DNA of 13,535 bases from Bin87 sp964502995 (GCA_964502995.1 CAZCZB010000083.1:1-13535); one strand, 5' to 3'; positions 6,909 to 12,658 are shown, counted from the stretch's first letter. Numbers and translations are program-made. Notes: a model not told the origin generated them from the sequence alone.

Positions 6909-7840
6909 TGCGTATTGGGATTTTCGTGGGGGCGTCCGCCGCCGACCTGATGAGCCTGGACGAACTGATCGGACGGATCAAGCAGGCCGAAGCCGACGGG
7001 TTCGACAGCTTCTGGATACCGCACATCTCGGCCCGGGGCTACGACGCGCTCACCGTGCTGGCGCTGGCGGGAACGCAGACCGGCCGCATCGAGTTGGGCG
7101 TCGGCGTGGTGCCCACCTACCCGAGACATCCGATGGCGCTGGCGCAGCAGGCGCTGACCACCGCCGCCGCATCCGATGGCCGCTTTATCCTGGGCATCGG
7201 GCCGTCGCACCGGCCCGGCATTGAGGAGAGTTTCGGGCTGTCCTACGACCGTCCCGCCCTGCACACCCGCGAGTATCTGCAGGTGCTGCGTCCCCTCATG
7301 GACGAGGGTCGCGTGCAGTTCTCCGGCGAGTTCTTCAACGTCAACGCGGAACTGGACGTGCTGGATCGCCCCAACTGCACGGTCGTGATCTCCGCGCTGG
7401 CGCCCCGTATGCTGCGGCTGGCGGGACAGCGAGCCGATGGCACCGTGACCTGGATGGCCGGCCCTCGCGCCATCCGCGAGCACGTCGCGCCGCGAATCCG
7501 CGCCGCCGCCGAATCCGCCGGCCGGCCCGAGCCTCGCATCTGCGTGGGGCTGCCGGCGACGGTGTGCGACGATGAGGCCGTGGGGAGGCGCGCCGCCGCC
7601 GAGTCCTACGAGCGCTACGGCCGGCTGGTGAACTACCGGCGCATCCTGGACGTTGAGGACGTGGAAGGCCCCTCGGAGGTGGCCGTGGTGGGCAACGAGG
7701 CGTCCCTGGCGAGCCAACTGCAGGCGTTCGCCGCCGCCGGCGCCACCGATTTCGTCGCCAACATATTCACCGCCGGCGACGACGCGGAATCGGGAGCGCG
7801 GACGTACGCGGCGCTGAAGGATCTGGTGGGGAGAGTTTAA
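6908..7840 (+). CDS. LLM-class F420-dependent oxidoreductase (first copy)
   Basis: A 310-residue TIM-barrel protein of the luciferase-like monooxygenase superfamily, probably using reduced coenzyme F420 or a flavin. Typical features are the N-terminal strand MRIGIFVG, the EADGFDSFWIPH segment, GVGVVPTYPRHPMALAQQAL at 64-83, and the nearby GRFILGIGPSH at 91-101, followed by a YDRPALHTREYLQVLRPL block. These blocks recall the actinobacterial MSMEG_4879-like subgroup as I remember it; the substrate is unknown. The ATG shares its A with the TGA of the SulP gene, which implies operon expression and translational coupling with an anion transporter. The physiological link between them is not evident. 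It is only distantly similar to the second LLM gene in this window, so they are not recent duplicates. Confidence 0.9.
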   Translation: MRIGIFVGASAADLMSLDELIGRIKQAEADGFDSFWIPHISARGYDALTVLALAGTQTGRIELGVGVVPTYPRHPMALAQQALTTAAASDGRFILGIGPSHRPGIEESFGLSYDRPALHTREYLQVLRPLMDEGRVQFSGEFFNVNAELDVLDRPNCTVVISALAPRMLRLAGQRADGTVTWMAGPRAIREHVAPRIRAAAESAGRPEPRICVGLPATVCDDEAVGRRAAAESYERYGRLVNYRRILDVEDVEGPSEVAVVGNEASLASQLQAFAAAGATDFVANIFTAGDDAESGARTYAALKDLVGRV

Positions 7841-7949
7841 AACCGGAGGCGATTGCGTTGGCGTTGCAGACAATTGGTGATGGCTGAGGAGGTGGTGAAT
7901 AGCCAGTTCTTGCTATAATGAATGCAGAACTTGAACCTGGCTATGCAAT
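7841..7949. other. Spacer with dyad around a promoter
   Basis: Non-coding gap after the oxidoreductase gene. It contains the extended -10 promoter described separately. Around it lie AGCCAG (7901) paired with CTGGCT (7937) and GTTCT (7906) paired with AGAAC (7926), an imperfect dyad centred on the -10 box that could be an operator. Confidence 0.4.
7911..7919 (+). promoter_or_regulatory. Extended -10 promoter (TGCTATAAT)
   Basis: A consensus TATAAT at 7914-7919 preceded by TGC, an extended -10 element that can work without a good -35 box; none is visible 16-18 nt upstream. The predicted start near 7926 lies about 24 nt before the GTG of the small membrane protein. Confidence 0.6.
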
Positions 7950-8126
7950 GTGGACGCTCACACCATTGCGATAATAGGCGTTGGGGCAACATTAATTGCC
8001 GTGTTTATGCCGCCATTGATAATGCTGATACGCCGGGTCGATAAGTTGACGCAGGTTGTAACCGCTCTGGCGAATCACCGGCGCGACGGGGAAGGGGCCG
8101 CCACGTTCACGTTTCCGGCGGATTAG
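7950..8126 (+). CDS. Small single-pass membrane protein (58 residues)
   Basis: Starts with GTG at 7950 and ends at TAG 8124-8126; an in-frame TGA at 7932 limits the start to this GTG. Residues 3-27 form one hydrophobic segment (HTIAIIGVGATLIAVFMPPL and onward), followed by a basic stop-transfer sequence (RRVDK) and a short polar helix, ending in TFPAD. The N-terminus MDAHTIAIIGVG resembles a group of small proteins of unknown function that I associate with high-GC environmental bacteria; they carry one membrane helix and often a short coiled coil. There is no clear ribosome binding site, and translation would start about 24 nt into the predicted transcript. Evidence for coding is the coherent membrane topology plus the promoter directly upstream. 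No function can be assigned. Confidence 0.6.
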   Translation: MDAHTIAIIGVGATLIAVFMPPLIMLIRRVDKLTQVVTALANHRRDGEGAATFTFPAD

Positions 8127-8220
8127 GGAAGTTCAATGGATCCGTGGGCGAACGCATCGCCGGCCGGCCCATCTACCCAACCCCCGTTTTCAGGACATAT
8201 CACGACTTATTGGATGGTTT

Positions 8221-8769
8221 ATGCCACTGAACGAACAATCCGAAACCCCACCCCGACCGATCGATCACTGTTATTGGGTGGTTCCCGGCAAGTTGTTGGC
8301 CGGTGATTATCCGCGCACGCTGGACGAGGAATCGTCAAGGGAAAAACTGGCGCAACTCACCGACGCCGGTGTAACTGCGTTCATTGACCTCACTGAACCC
8401 AACGAGCCCACCGCAAACCGTGAGCCGATGAAGCCATACGCATGCCTGCTTGGCGATGGAATATCCCACGACCGTTTTGCCATCCGCGACCAATGCACCC
8501 CGGATTCTCAAAGTTGGACGAAGCAAATTTTGGACGCCATCGACAACTATATGGCGGCCGGCGAAACCGTTTACGTCCATTGCTGGGGCGGTGTTGGGCG
8601 CACGGGCACCATCATCGGCTGCTGGTTGGCGCGGCACGGGGAGTCGGGCGATGCTGCGTTGAAGGAACTGGCCAAATTGTGGAAAAAGAACCCGAAATCG
8701 AAATGGCGCGCGTCGCCGGAAACGCTCGAACAGGTGCAGTACGTGCGGGACTGGAAACCAAAAGAATAG
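8221..8769 (+). CDS. Tyrosine/dual-specificity protein phosphatase
   Basis: A 182-residue cytoplasmic protein of the cysteine-dependent phosphatase superfamily. The signature VHCWGGVGRTGT at 119-130 has the nucleophile Cys121 and the phosphate-binding Arg127, followed by Thr128. The probable general acid is Asp90 in FAIRD. The N-terminal part (YWVVPGKLLAGDYP, then GVTAFIDLTEPNE) matches the entry strands of bacterial and archaeal dual-specificity phosphatases. The substrate could be a phosphoprotein or a small phosphorylated molecule. The ATG at 8221 has only a weak GGATGG 3 nt upstream, and no alternative in-frame start is better. The C-terminal helix contains a Lys-rich patch (KLWKKNPKSK). 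No kinase gene is nearby. The gene converges on the minus-strand LLM gene, with a perfect palindrome between the two stops. Confidence 0.9.
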   Translation: MPLNEQSETPPRPIDHCYWVVPGKLLAGDYPRTLDEESSREKLAQLTDAGVTAFIDLTEPNEPTANREPMKPYACLLGDGISHDRFAIRDQCTPDSQSWTKQILDAIDNYMAAGETVYVHCWGGVGRTGTIIGCWLARHGESGDAALKELAKLWKKNPKSKWRASPETLEQVQYVRDWKPKE

Positions 8770-8790
8770 GGACGGCCGTCAGCGAATCAG

Positions 8791-8818
8791 GTAGGGGCGA
8801 ATAATTATTCGCCCCTAC
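8791..8818. repeat. Perfect GTAGGGGC palindrome between convergent genes
   Basis: A perfect 28-bp palindrome, with left arm GTAGGGGCGAATAA and its exact complement. It sits between two convergent stop codons (8769 and 8847). A short GGTTTT follows on the plus strand, so besides being the best preserved copy of the repeat family it may act as a terminator. Confidence 0.92.
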
Positions 8819-8846
8819 GCGGTTTTGGAGGTTGCGTCCTGTGTGT

Positions 8847-9713
8847 CTAGCTGACCGCTTCCTTAAACCGGCGGATGGCCTCGATGTGCTGGTCAGGGCC
8901 CTTTAGACCGGCGCGCATGGTGTTGACGGACAGATGGGACGCGCCGGCGTCGTTCCAGTCTGACGCCAGCTTGTTCCAGTCGTCGGGGTCATTGCTGTCC
9001 ATCAGGGCGACGCGACCCTCGACGCCGATGGCGGCGGGATCACGGCCGTAGCCGCGGGCCATCTCGCGCATCTCCTCCAGACGCTCGCGCCCCTCGCCGT
9101 CGGGCTTGAACTGCGGGAACCAGCCGTCGCCGATGCGGGCGATGCGCCTCACCACCTGGGGCGCGCCGCCGCCCAGCCACACGGGAATGGGCTGCTGCAC
9201 GGGCAGGGGGTTGATGCCGGCGTGGGTGATCTTGTGGTAGCGGCCTTCGTAGTTGACCACCTCCTGCGTCCACAGCATCCGCAGCACCTCGATCTGCTCG
9301 GCGGAGCGGCGGCCGCGGTTCTCCCAGTTCTCGCCCAGCGCCTCGAACTCGACATCGTTCCAGCCGACGCCGATTCCCAGACGCAGGCGGCCATTGGTGA
9401 GCACGTCCACCTCGGCGGTCTGCTTGGCCACCAGCGCGGTCTGACGCTGGGGCAGGATGATGATGCCGGTGCAGAACTCGATCTTTTCGGTCAGGGCGGC
9501 CAGGTAACCGAACATCACGAACGGCTCATGGAACATATCGTCCTTGTTGTAGGGGCGGTTCCACTCGGCGCGCTTGGTGTGGTCCGCGCCCAGCACGTGG
9601 TCAAACACCAGCAGGTGCTCGTAGCCCAACGACTCGGCGGCCTGGGCGAAATCCTTGACGGCGACGGGGTCGGCGCCGATCTCGGTCTGGGGAAAGATGG
9701 CTCCTAGTTGCAT
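8847..9713 (-). CDS. LLM-class F420-dependent oxidoreductase (second copy)
   Basis: A 288-residue luciferase-like TIM-barrel protein, closest by motif to the TIGR03619 (Rv2161c-like) group. Visible blocks are MQLGAIFPQTEIG at the N-terminus, YEHLLVFDHVLGAD at 31-44 with the conserved DH, IIILPQRQTALVAKQTAEVD at 84-103, GRLRLGIGVGWNDVEFEALG at 108-127, RGRRSAEQIEVLRMLW at 133-148, and a PIPVWLGGGAP segment near 176-186 typical of cofactor-phosphate contact. It probably uses reduced F420; the substrate is unknown. AAGGAG lies 9 nt upstream of the ATG, a good ribosome binding site that settles the start. It follows the alkyltransferase-like gene by 36 nt on the same strand, so the two may share a transcript. 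Confidence 0.93.
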   Translation of the reverse strand: MQLGAIFPQTEIGADPVAVKDFAQAAESLGYEHLLVFDHVLGADHTKRAEWNRPYNKDDMFHEPFVMFGYLAALTEKIEFCTGIIILPQRQTALVAKQTAEVDVLTNGRLRLGIGVGWNDVEFEALGENWENRGRRSAEQIEVLRMLWTQEVVNYEGRYHKITHAGINPLPVQQPIPVWLGGGAPQVVRRIARIGDGWFPQFKPDGEGRERLEEMREMARGYGRDPAAIGVEGRVALMDSNDPDDWNKLASDWNDAGASHLSVNTMRAGLKGPDQHIEAIRRFKEAVS

Positions 9714-9749
9714 GGTTAAAGGCTCCTTTTGGTTTTGTTCGATCCGATA

Positions 9750-10070
9750 TCAAAGACGAAGGTCTGACCAATCGTGGGCAAATACTTCACCTAACATATC
9801 GTTCCATTCTGCTGTAGAGACCTGTGTACCGTCGGGTTTCAATCCTATACCTGGCAAACCGGTCTTTTTGTTTGCAACGATGGCCGTGAGCGGCGGCCGT
9901 TCTTCCTCCAGGCATCTGTCCCTGATGTAGTAAAGTGGGTTCGCCGTACCTTGCGCGGCTAACCCCACGTCTTTGCCAATCTCGCCATAAGTAGTGGTAC
10001 GCCTGTGGGCGACGCATTGTTTAAGGTAGTCGAAGACGGCTGGAGTATAGGGGTGCATATAACCTGGCAT
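9750..10070 (-). CDS. Alkyltransferase-like (MGMT-type) winged-helix protein lacking the catalytic Cys
   Basis: A 106-residue protein from the ATG at 10070. It resembles the DNA-binding winged helix of O6-methylguanine methyltransferases: YTPAVFDYLKQCVAHRRTTT then YGEIGKDVGL at about 28-37, and a following helix with NPLYYIRDRC. Where MGMT has the PCHRV active site, this protein has PPLTAIVANKKTGLPG, so no methyl-accepting Cys is present. Alkyltransferase-like proteins lacking this Cys are known to bind alkylated guanine and hand it to nucleotide excision repair; proteins with the PPLT...NKKTG form are usually uncharacterised, so this role is an inference. AAGGAC lies 8 nt before the ATG. A GTG at 10100 would add 10 residues and has a possible GGGGGA upstream. 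Confidence 0.7.
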   Translation of the reverse strand: MPGYMHPYTPAVFDYLKQCVAHRRTTTYGEIGKDVGLAAQGTANPLYYIRDRCLEEERPPLTAIVANKKTGLPGIGLKPDGTQVSTAEWNDMLGEVFAHDWSDLRL

Positions 10071-10187
10071 CGCGTACCGTCCTTGCGTTGAGATTGCCAC
10101 GCCATTCTATCCCCCGTCGGGTGAACGCGCCACCGGCAGCCCTCCCCATCCGATCATGGCAAGCCGGTCGAACCTAATGGCCCGCGT

Positions 10188-10214
10188 ATCCTGTCAATCC
10201 TGTGCATCCATGTA
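10188..10214. repeat. Three tandem 9-mers (ATCCTGTNN)
   Basis: Three adjacent 9-bp units: ATCCTGTCA, ATCCTGTGC and ATCCATGTA. It lies in the divergent spacer between the alkyltransferase-like gene and the DinB-type gene. Short arrays of this motif occur in many unrelated bacterial genomes as I recall; the function is unknown. Confidence 0.7.
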
Positions 10215-10249
10215 AAATGATAACCACCCTTTCGCGGAGCAGCGCCTGA

Positions 10250-10732
10250 ATGACACCCGAAACCCGCCGGCAGAAAATCGAGTCCTATCGCAACGCCTAC
10301 GCTGAATTGACCAGCGCCCTGGAACGGTTCCCCAGAGAGATGTGGCAGTTCCGGGATGAGCATGGCTGCTGGAGCATCCATGAGCACGTCATCCACATCG
10401 CCGACAGCGAGGCCAACAGCTACATCCGGTGCCGCCGCCTCATCGCCGAGCCGGGGCGAACCCTCATGGACTATGACGAAAACCAATGGGCCGCCGCCCT
10501 GGACTACCACGAGCAGGACGTTGACGACACGCTCAACCTGTTCAAATGGCTGCGGAGCAAGTCCTACACTTTGATAAAGTCGCTGCCGGAGTCGGCGTGG
10601 GCGAACACTGCATATCATCCGGAGAACGGCGACACGACGCTGGACGACTGGCTGGACATATACGAAGCCCACGTCCGCGAGCACCTCGAATACATGCAGC
10701 AAAACTACGAGGAATGGAAAGCGCAGGGGTAG
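10250..10732 (+). CDS. DinB/YfiT-superfamily protein
   Basis: A 160-residue four-helix-bundle protein of the DinB superfamily, which includes metal-dependent thiol transferases and many proteins of unknown role. The expected metal-binding His triad is visible: His49 in WSIHEHVIHIADSE, and His141 and His145 in YEAHVREHLEYM. The second helix contains the family's W-S-x-x-E-H-V-x-H-x-x-x-x-E pattern. No signal peptide or membrane segment is present. The start at 10250 is preceded by GGAG with a 10-nt gap; a TAAAAT box at 10213 may be the -10 element. The gene stands alone, flanked by repeats on both sides. The substrate cannot be told; a role with a low-molecular-weight thiol is possible from the family. 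Confidence 0.87.
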   Translation: MTPETRRQKIESYRNAYAELTSALERFPREMWQFRDEHGCWSIHEHVIHIADSEANSYIRCRRLIAEPGRTLMDYDENQWAAALDYHEQDVDDTLNLFKWLRSKSYTLIKSLPESAWANTAYHPENGDTTLDDWLDIYEAHVREHLEYMQQNYEEWKAQG

Positions 10733-10758
10733 GGCAGTCGCCGCCAGCGCCAAGGGTT

Positions 10759-10787
10759 GTAAGCGTGGGTTGCAAACCCGCCCCTAC
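10759..10787. repeat. Decayed GTAGGGGC-family palindrome, TTGCAAA centre
   Basis: The right arm AAACCCGCCCCTAC is well preserved, but the left arm GTAAGCGTGGGTT pairs only partly. This is a member of the family with a GGGTTTGCAACCC-type centre, located 27 bp after the DinB-type gene. Confidence 0.7.
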
Positions 10788-10825
10788 CCATGGTGTGGTT
10801 TTGCGGGACGGCGTGGCCTGCGGTC

Positions 10826-10853
10826 GCACTGGCGAGTAATTATTCGCCCCTGC
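10826..10853. repeat. Decayed GTAGGGGC-family palindrome, AATAAT centre
   Basis: The right half TAATTATTCGCCCCTGC matches the 8791 copy almost exactly, while the left half (GCACTGGCGAG) has several changes. This is the second family member in the 157-bp gap between the DinB-type gene and the 146-bp element. Confidence 0.7.
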
Positions 10854-10889
10854 ATCGTTAAGGAGGCGACGGAGTTGGCAGTACGCGCC

Positions 10890-11035
10890 GTAACTGTTCA
10901 GAGTCACGGGAAAATTGTCATTGCGAGCGCAGCGCGGCAATCTCATCAGGGCAACGGACGCTGCTATAGGAGCGAGATTGCCGCGTCCGCCAGCGGCAGA
11001 CCGCAATGACAAGCCCCTCAAGTCTGAACAGTTAC
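10890..11035. mobile_element. 146-bp MITE-like element with three nested inverted repeats
   Basis: Outer arms GTAACTGTTCAGA (10890-10902) and its exact complement (11023-11035) are 13-bp terminal inverted repeats. Inside them, TTGTCATTGCG (10915-10925) pairs with 11002-11012, and CGCGGCAATCTC (10933-10944) pairs with 10974-10985. The whole element can fold into one long hairpin and has no coding capacity. This is the structure of a non-autonomous miniature element. The inner motif TGTCATTGCGAG also occurs at 13524-13535, showing that the core is repeated. No clear target duplication is visible. It lies 58 bp before the tRNA-Gln gene. Confidence 0.75.
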
Positions 11036-11051
11036 TACGTGCCTGCGCGCG

Positions 11052-11081
11052 TTGAAAATCCACCGTTGCGTCTGCTAGAAT
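11052..11081 (+). promoter_or_regulatory. Promoter of tRNA-Gln
   Basis: A -35 box TTGAAA (11052-11057) and a -10 box TAGAAT (11076-11081, preceded by TGC) are separated by 18 nt. Transcription would begin at about 11088, about 6 nt before the mature tRNA. Confidence 0.7.
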
Positions 11082-11093
11082 CGAATGCGACGC

Positions 11094-11167
11094 TGGGGAT
11101 TAGTCTAGTGGTAAGACGCCTGACTCTGGATCAGGTATCACAGGTTCGAATCCTGTATCCCCAGCCA
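11094..11167 (+). tRNA. tRNA-Gln (CTG anticodon), CCA encoded
   Basis: A full cloverleaf can be drawn: acceptor TGGGGAT (11094-11100) with ATCCCCA (11157-11163), a D-arm with GTC...GAC, an anticodon stem CCTGA/TCAGG around the loop CTCTGGA (anticodon CTG, glutamine), and a T-arm ACAGG-TTCGAAT-CCTGT. G11164 is the discriminator base and CCA 11165-11167 is encoded. It reads CAG codons. It has its own promoter, and the nuclease gene starts 36 nt after the CCA. Confidence 0.96.
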
Positions 11168-11203
11168 TTTCGCCGAAGTAGAGGCGCCACTGGAGGGAAT
11201 CGT

Positions 11204-11860
11204 ATGGCGGCGCCTGTCTGTAGGTACTTTGATTGTAGTAATGGCATAACTACCAGCCCACCCGCATTTTGTCCGACGCACTATGTAGGTTTGAAAAACG
11301 CTATTAACGATGGCAAAGCAAAGGCCTTGGAAGCCTTCGATGATCGTCGAGATAACGATCGCAAACGCACGGACGAAATCTACACTATAGCGGACATCTT
11401 AAATCCCATTTTTAAGGCATTGGGGTGGGTTGCTACCAATCGAGAATCCGCTGTTAAACGTGAGGTGCCTTGCACAAGAGTTGACAGTAACGGACAAAGG
11501 AAAAATGGAGTTCTTGATTACGGATTCTACGTGGGATCCCCTAGCCGATTGTATGTGATTGTTGAAGCGAAACGCGCGGATGTGTTTATGAAATTACGGA
11601 ACGACGATCGGTGGCAACAAGGTGGGAGGCGACGTGAACGGGAAGAATACGCAGACGATCAGATTCTCGACTATATGCGCGGCCAGCCTAATGTGCCGGT
11701 AGGGTTACTAACAAACGGGAATGAATGGCGCATTTACCGGAACACGGGCCAAGGGCCCGAATTCTTTTGGGGTTCCACGATAAGTAAGTTGGGTTCTAGG
11801 GGCCAATTACGTTGCTTCCTGGATTTATTAGCCAAACCAAAGCTTAGCACTGGCAAATAA
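11204..11860 (+). CDS. Stand-alone PD-(D/E)XK nuclease (HsdR N-terminal type) with N-terminal Cys/His cluster
   Basis: A 218-residue protein from the ATG at 11204, preceded by GGAGGG at a 6-nt distance; the frame runs back through the tRNA, but that part is not coding. Residues 6-26 contain Cys6-x4-Cys11-x11-Cys23-x2-His26, a likely small zinc-binding knuckle. Residues 55-180 look like the nuclease domain found at the N-terminus of type I restriction subunits: Asp105 in GVLDYGF, then IVEAK with Glu121 and Lys123, Gln153-x3-Tyr157 (a QxxxY motif), and VGLLTNGNEWRIY at 166-178. The helicase and translocase parts of HsdR are absent, and no methylase or specificity gene lies nearby. It could be a remnant of a restriction system or a small defence nuclease. 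Base and codon use is noticeably more AT-rich than in neighbouring genes, which suggests transfer, and the tRNA next door is a plausible entry site. Confidence 0.75.
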   Translation: MAAPVCRYFDCSNGITTSPPAFCPTHYVGLKNAINDGKAKALEAFDDRRDNDRKRTDEIYTIADILNPIFKALGWVATNRESAVKREVPCTRVDSNGQRKNGVLDYGFYVGSPSRLYVIVEAKRADVFMKLRNDDRWQQGGRRREREEYADDQILDYMRGQPNVPVGLLTNGNEWRIYRNTGQGPEFFWGSTISKLGSRGQLRCFLDLLAKPKLSTGK

Positions 11861-12101
11861 CGGTAAATACTGTCATTCACATACGGCTACTTCTACACCC
11901 GTCAGAGACTTCTGCACTTAGGAATAAGGGAGTAGATAGGATAGAGTTTATGATCTCGCCCTCTTATCTCACCCTAACGCCCGCCGCATCCTGCTCACAC
12001 CGCCGATCCTCGGCCGTAGCAACGTTTTCAACTACTTGCAATTTCTTTTATCAGTGCGGCCCAGCGTAACCTGAAGCAGCCTCGATTGATGAGGCAGTTG
12101 C
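11861..12101. other. Spacer with decayed sequence
   Basis: No intact gene is seen. The left part is AT-rich, like the nuclease gene. The right part contains the glycosyltransferase relic on the minus strand and the ribosome binding site (GAGG, 12091) of the broken hicB-like gene. Confidence 0.6.
11969..12034 (-). pseudogene. Relic of a second glycosyltransferase C-terminus
   Basis: Read on the minus strand, this segment encodes LKTLLRPRI then GGVSRMRRALG and a stop, directly comparable with the last residues (VKGLLRLKF, GGVSRVRRALGVR) of the glycosyltransferase ending at 12655. Upstream, the frame is closed by a TAG at 12032-12034 and no further similarity is evident. The similarity continues past the stop: GTGAGATAAG here against GTGAGATGAG at the antitoxin start. 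This suggests a duplicated glycosyltransferase-antitoxin junction of which only this scrap remains. Confidence 0.55.
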
Positions 12102-12341
12102 ATGAAAAACAGCGCCCGCTACGTCAAGATCATAGAGTGGTCCGAAGAAGATTAATGCTACGTGGGCAGCGCCCCGGGATTGATATACGGCGGGTGCCAC
12201 GGCGATGACGAGTGGCAGGTGTTCGAAGAGCTTTGCCAGGTGGTTAACGAAGCCATCGAAATATACCAGATTGACGTCAAGCCGCTCCCGCCCGCAACCG
12301 CCGGCCGCGATTTGGCTAACACCTTGAGCACGGTCGTATAG
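12102..12341 (+). pseudogene. HicB-type antitoxin gene broken by an in-frame TAA
   Basis: The frame begins MKNSARYVKIIEWSEED, then has a TAA at 12153-12155 (codon 18), and continues CYVGSAPGLIYGGCHGDDEW through the helix VFEELCQVVNEAIEIYQ and PLPPATAGRD to a TAG at 12339. This is the familiar order of a HicB-like antitoxin: an RNase-H-like strand set followed by a helix. The family usually has a residue such as Gln or Gly at the stop position, and a single CAA-to-TAA change would explain it. A GAGG site lies 7 nt before the ATG. No HicA toxin is found upstream or downstream. Everything after the stop is intact, so the mutation is probably recent; readthrough cannot be excluded. Confidence 0.8.
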
Positions 12342-12402
12342 AAATCGTCGCGGCGCTCACGTCTCCCACTCGTCGCTGCTGGCCGTCGACATCAAGGAAG
12401 GA

Positions 12403-12522
12403 CACGGAGCTACTCCGCCGCCGGCGACGCCTCCGGCGTGCTGGCTCCACGTCTCCGGTCCGCGCCCCTGGCGACAGGAGCGATTCCTTAAGATTCGGTC
12501 CGGTTAGCCGTTCCATCTGGGC
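12403..12522 (-). pseudogene. Out-of-frame C-terminal part of the Phd/YefM antitoxin
   Basis: In the frame next to the antitoxin's, the minus strand reads AQMERLTGPNLKESLLSPGA followed by a short linker and a run of eight Arg. This is the expected continuation after VPIEQW of such antitoxins (an R-L...LKELLL-SP block that wraps the toxin). A one-base length change near 12519-12526 would join the two parts. The following residues (VSFLDVD near 12405-12385) could be the start of a lost VapC toxin, but that is too short to assert. Confidence 0.5.
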
Positions 12523-12658
12523 GCCACTGCTCGATGGGAACCAATACGGCGGTTTCCACACCGCCCCTCGTTACTACCTGCGGGCCCTCGGTGAGTGCGG
12601 TGTCGAGCAATTCGCCAAACCTCGTCCCTGCATCTTCAGCCGACCATTTCCTACTCAT
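12488..12658 (-). CDS. Phd/YefM-family antitoxin, truncated by frameshift
   Basis: A 56-residue reading frame. It has the antitoxin's N-terminal DNA-binding fold: KWSAEDAGTRFGELLDTAL (helices), then GPQVVTRGGVETAVLVPIEQW (strands), ending abnormally in RPDGTANRTES. The toxin-binding part lies in another frame just downstream (12403-12522), so the protein is probably unable to neutralise a toxin. No toxin gene is intact nearby. Its ATG overlaps the TGA of the upstream glycosyltransferase gene (ATGA), so translation is coupled to that gene. The truncated form may still bind DNA. Family assignment is good; function in this state is doubtful. Confidence 0.72.
   Translation of the reverse strand: MSRKWSAEDAGTRFGELLDTALTEGPQVVTRGGVETAVLVPIEQWRPDGTANRTES

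Noticed and set aside
6446..7873. Minus-strand open frame (475 codons) across SulP and LLM genes
   Set aside because: It spans the junction of two real plus-strand genes and shows no motif.
11006..11203. Upstream extension of the nuclease frame to an ATG at 11006
   Set aside because: It would run through the 146-bp element and the whole tRNA gene; the ATG at 11204 has a good GGAGGG site.
11951..12070. Plus-strand 39-codon frame starting ATGATCTCG
   Set aside because: It is antisense to the glycosyltransferase relic, lacks a ribosome binding site and has no recognisable feature.
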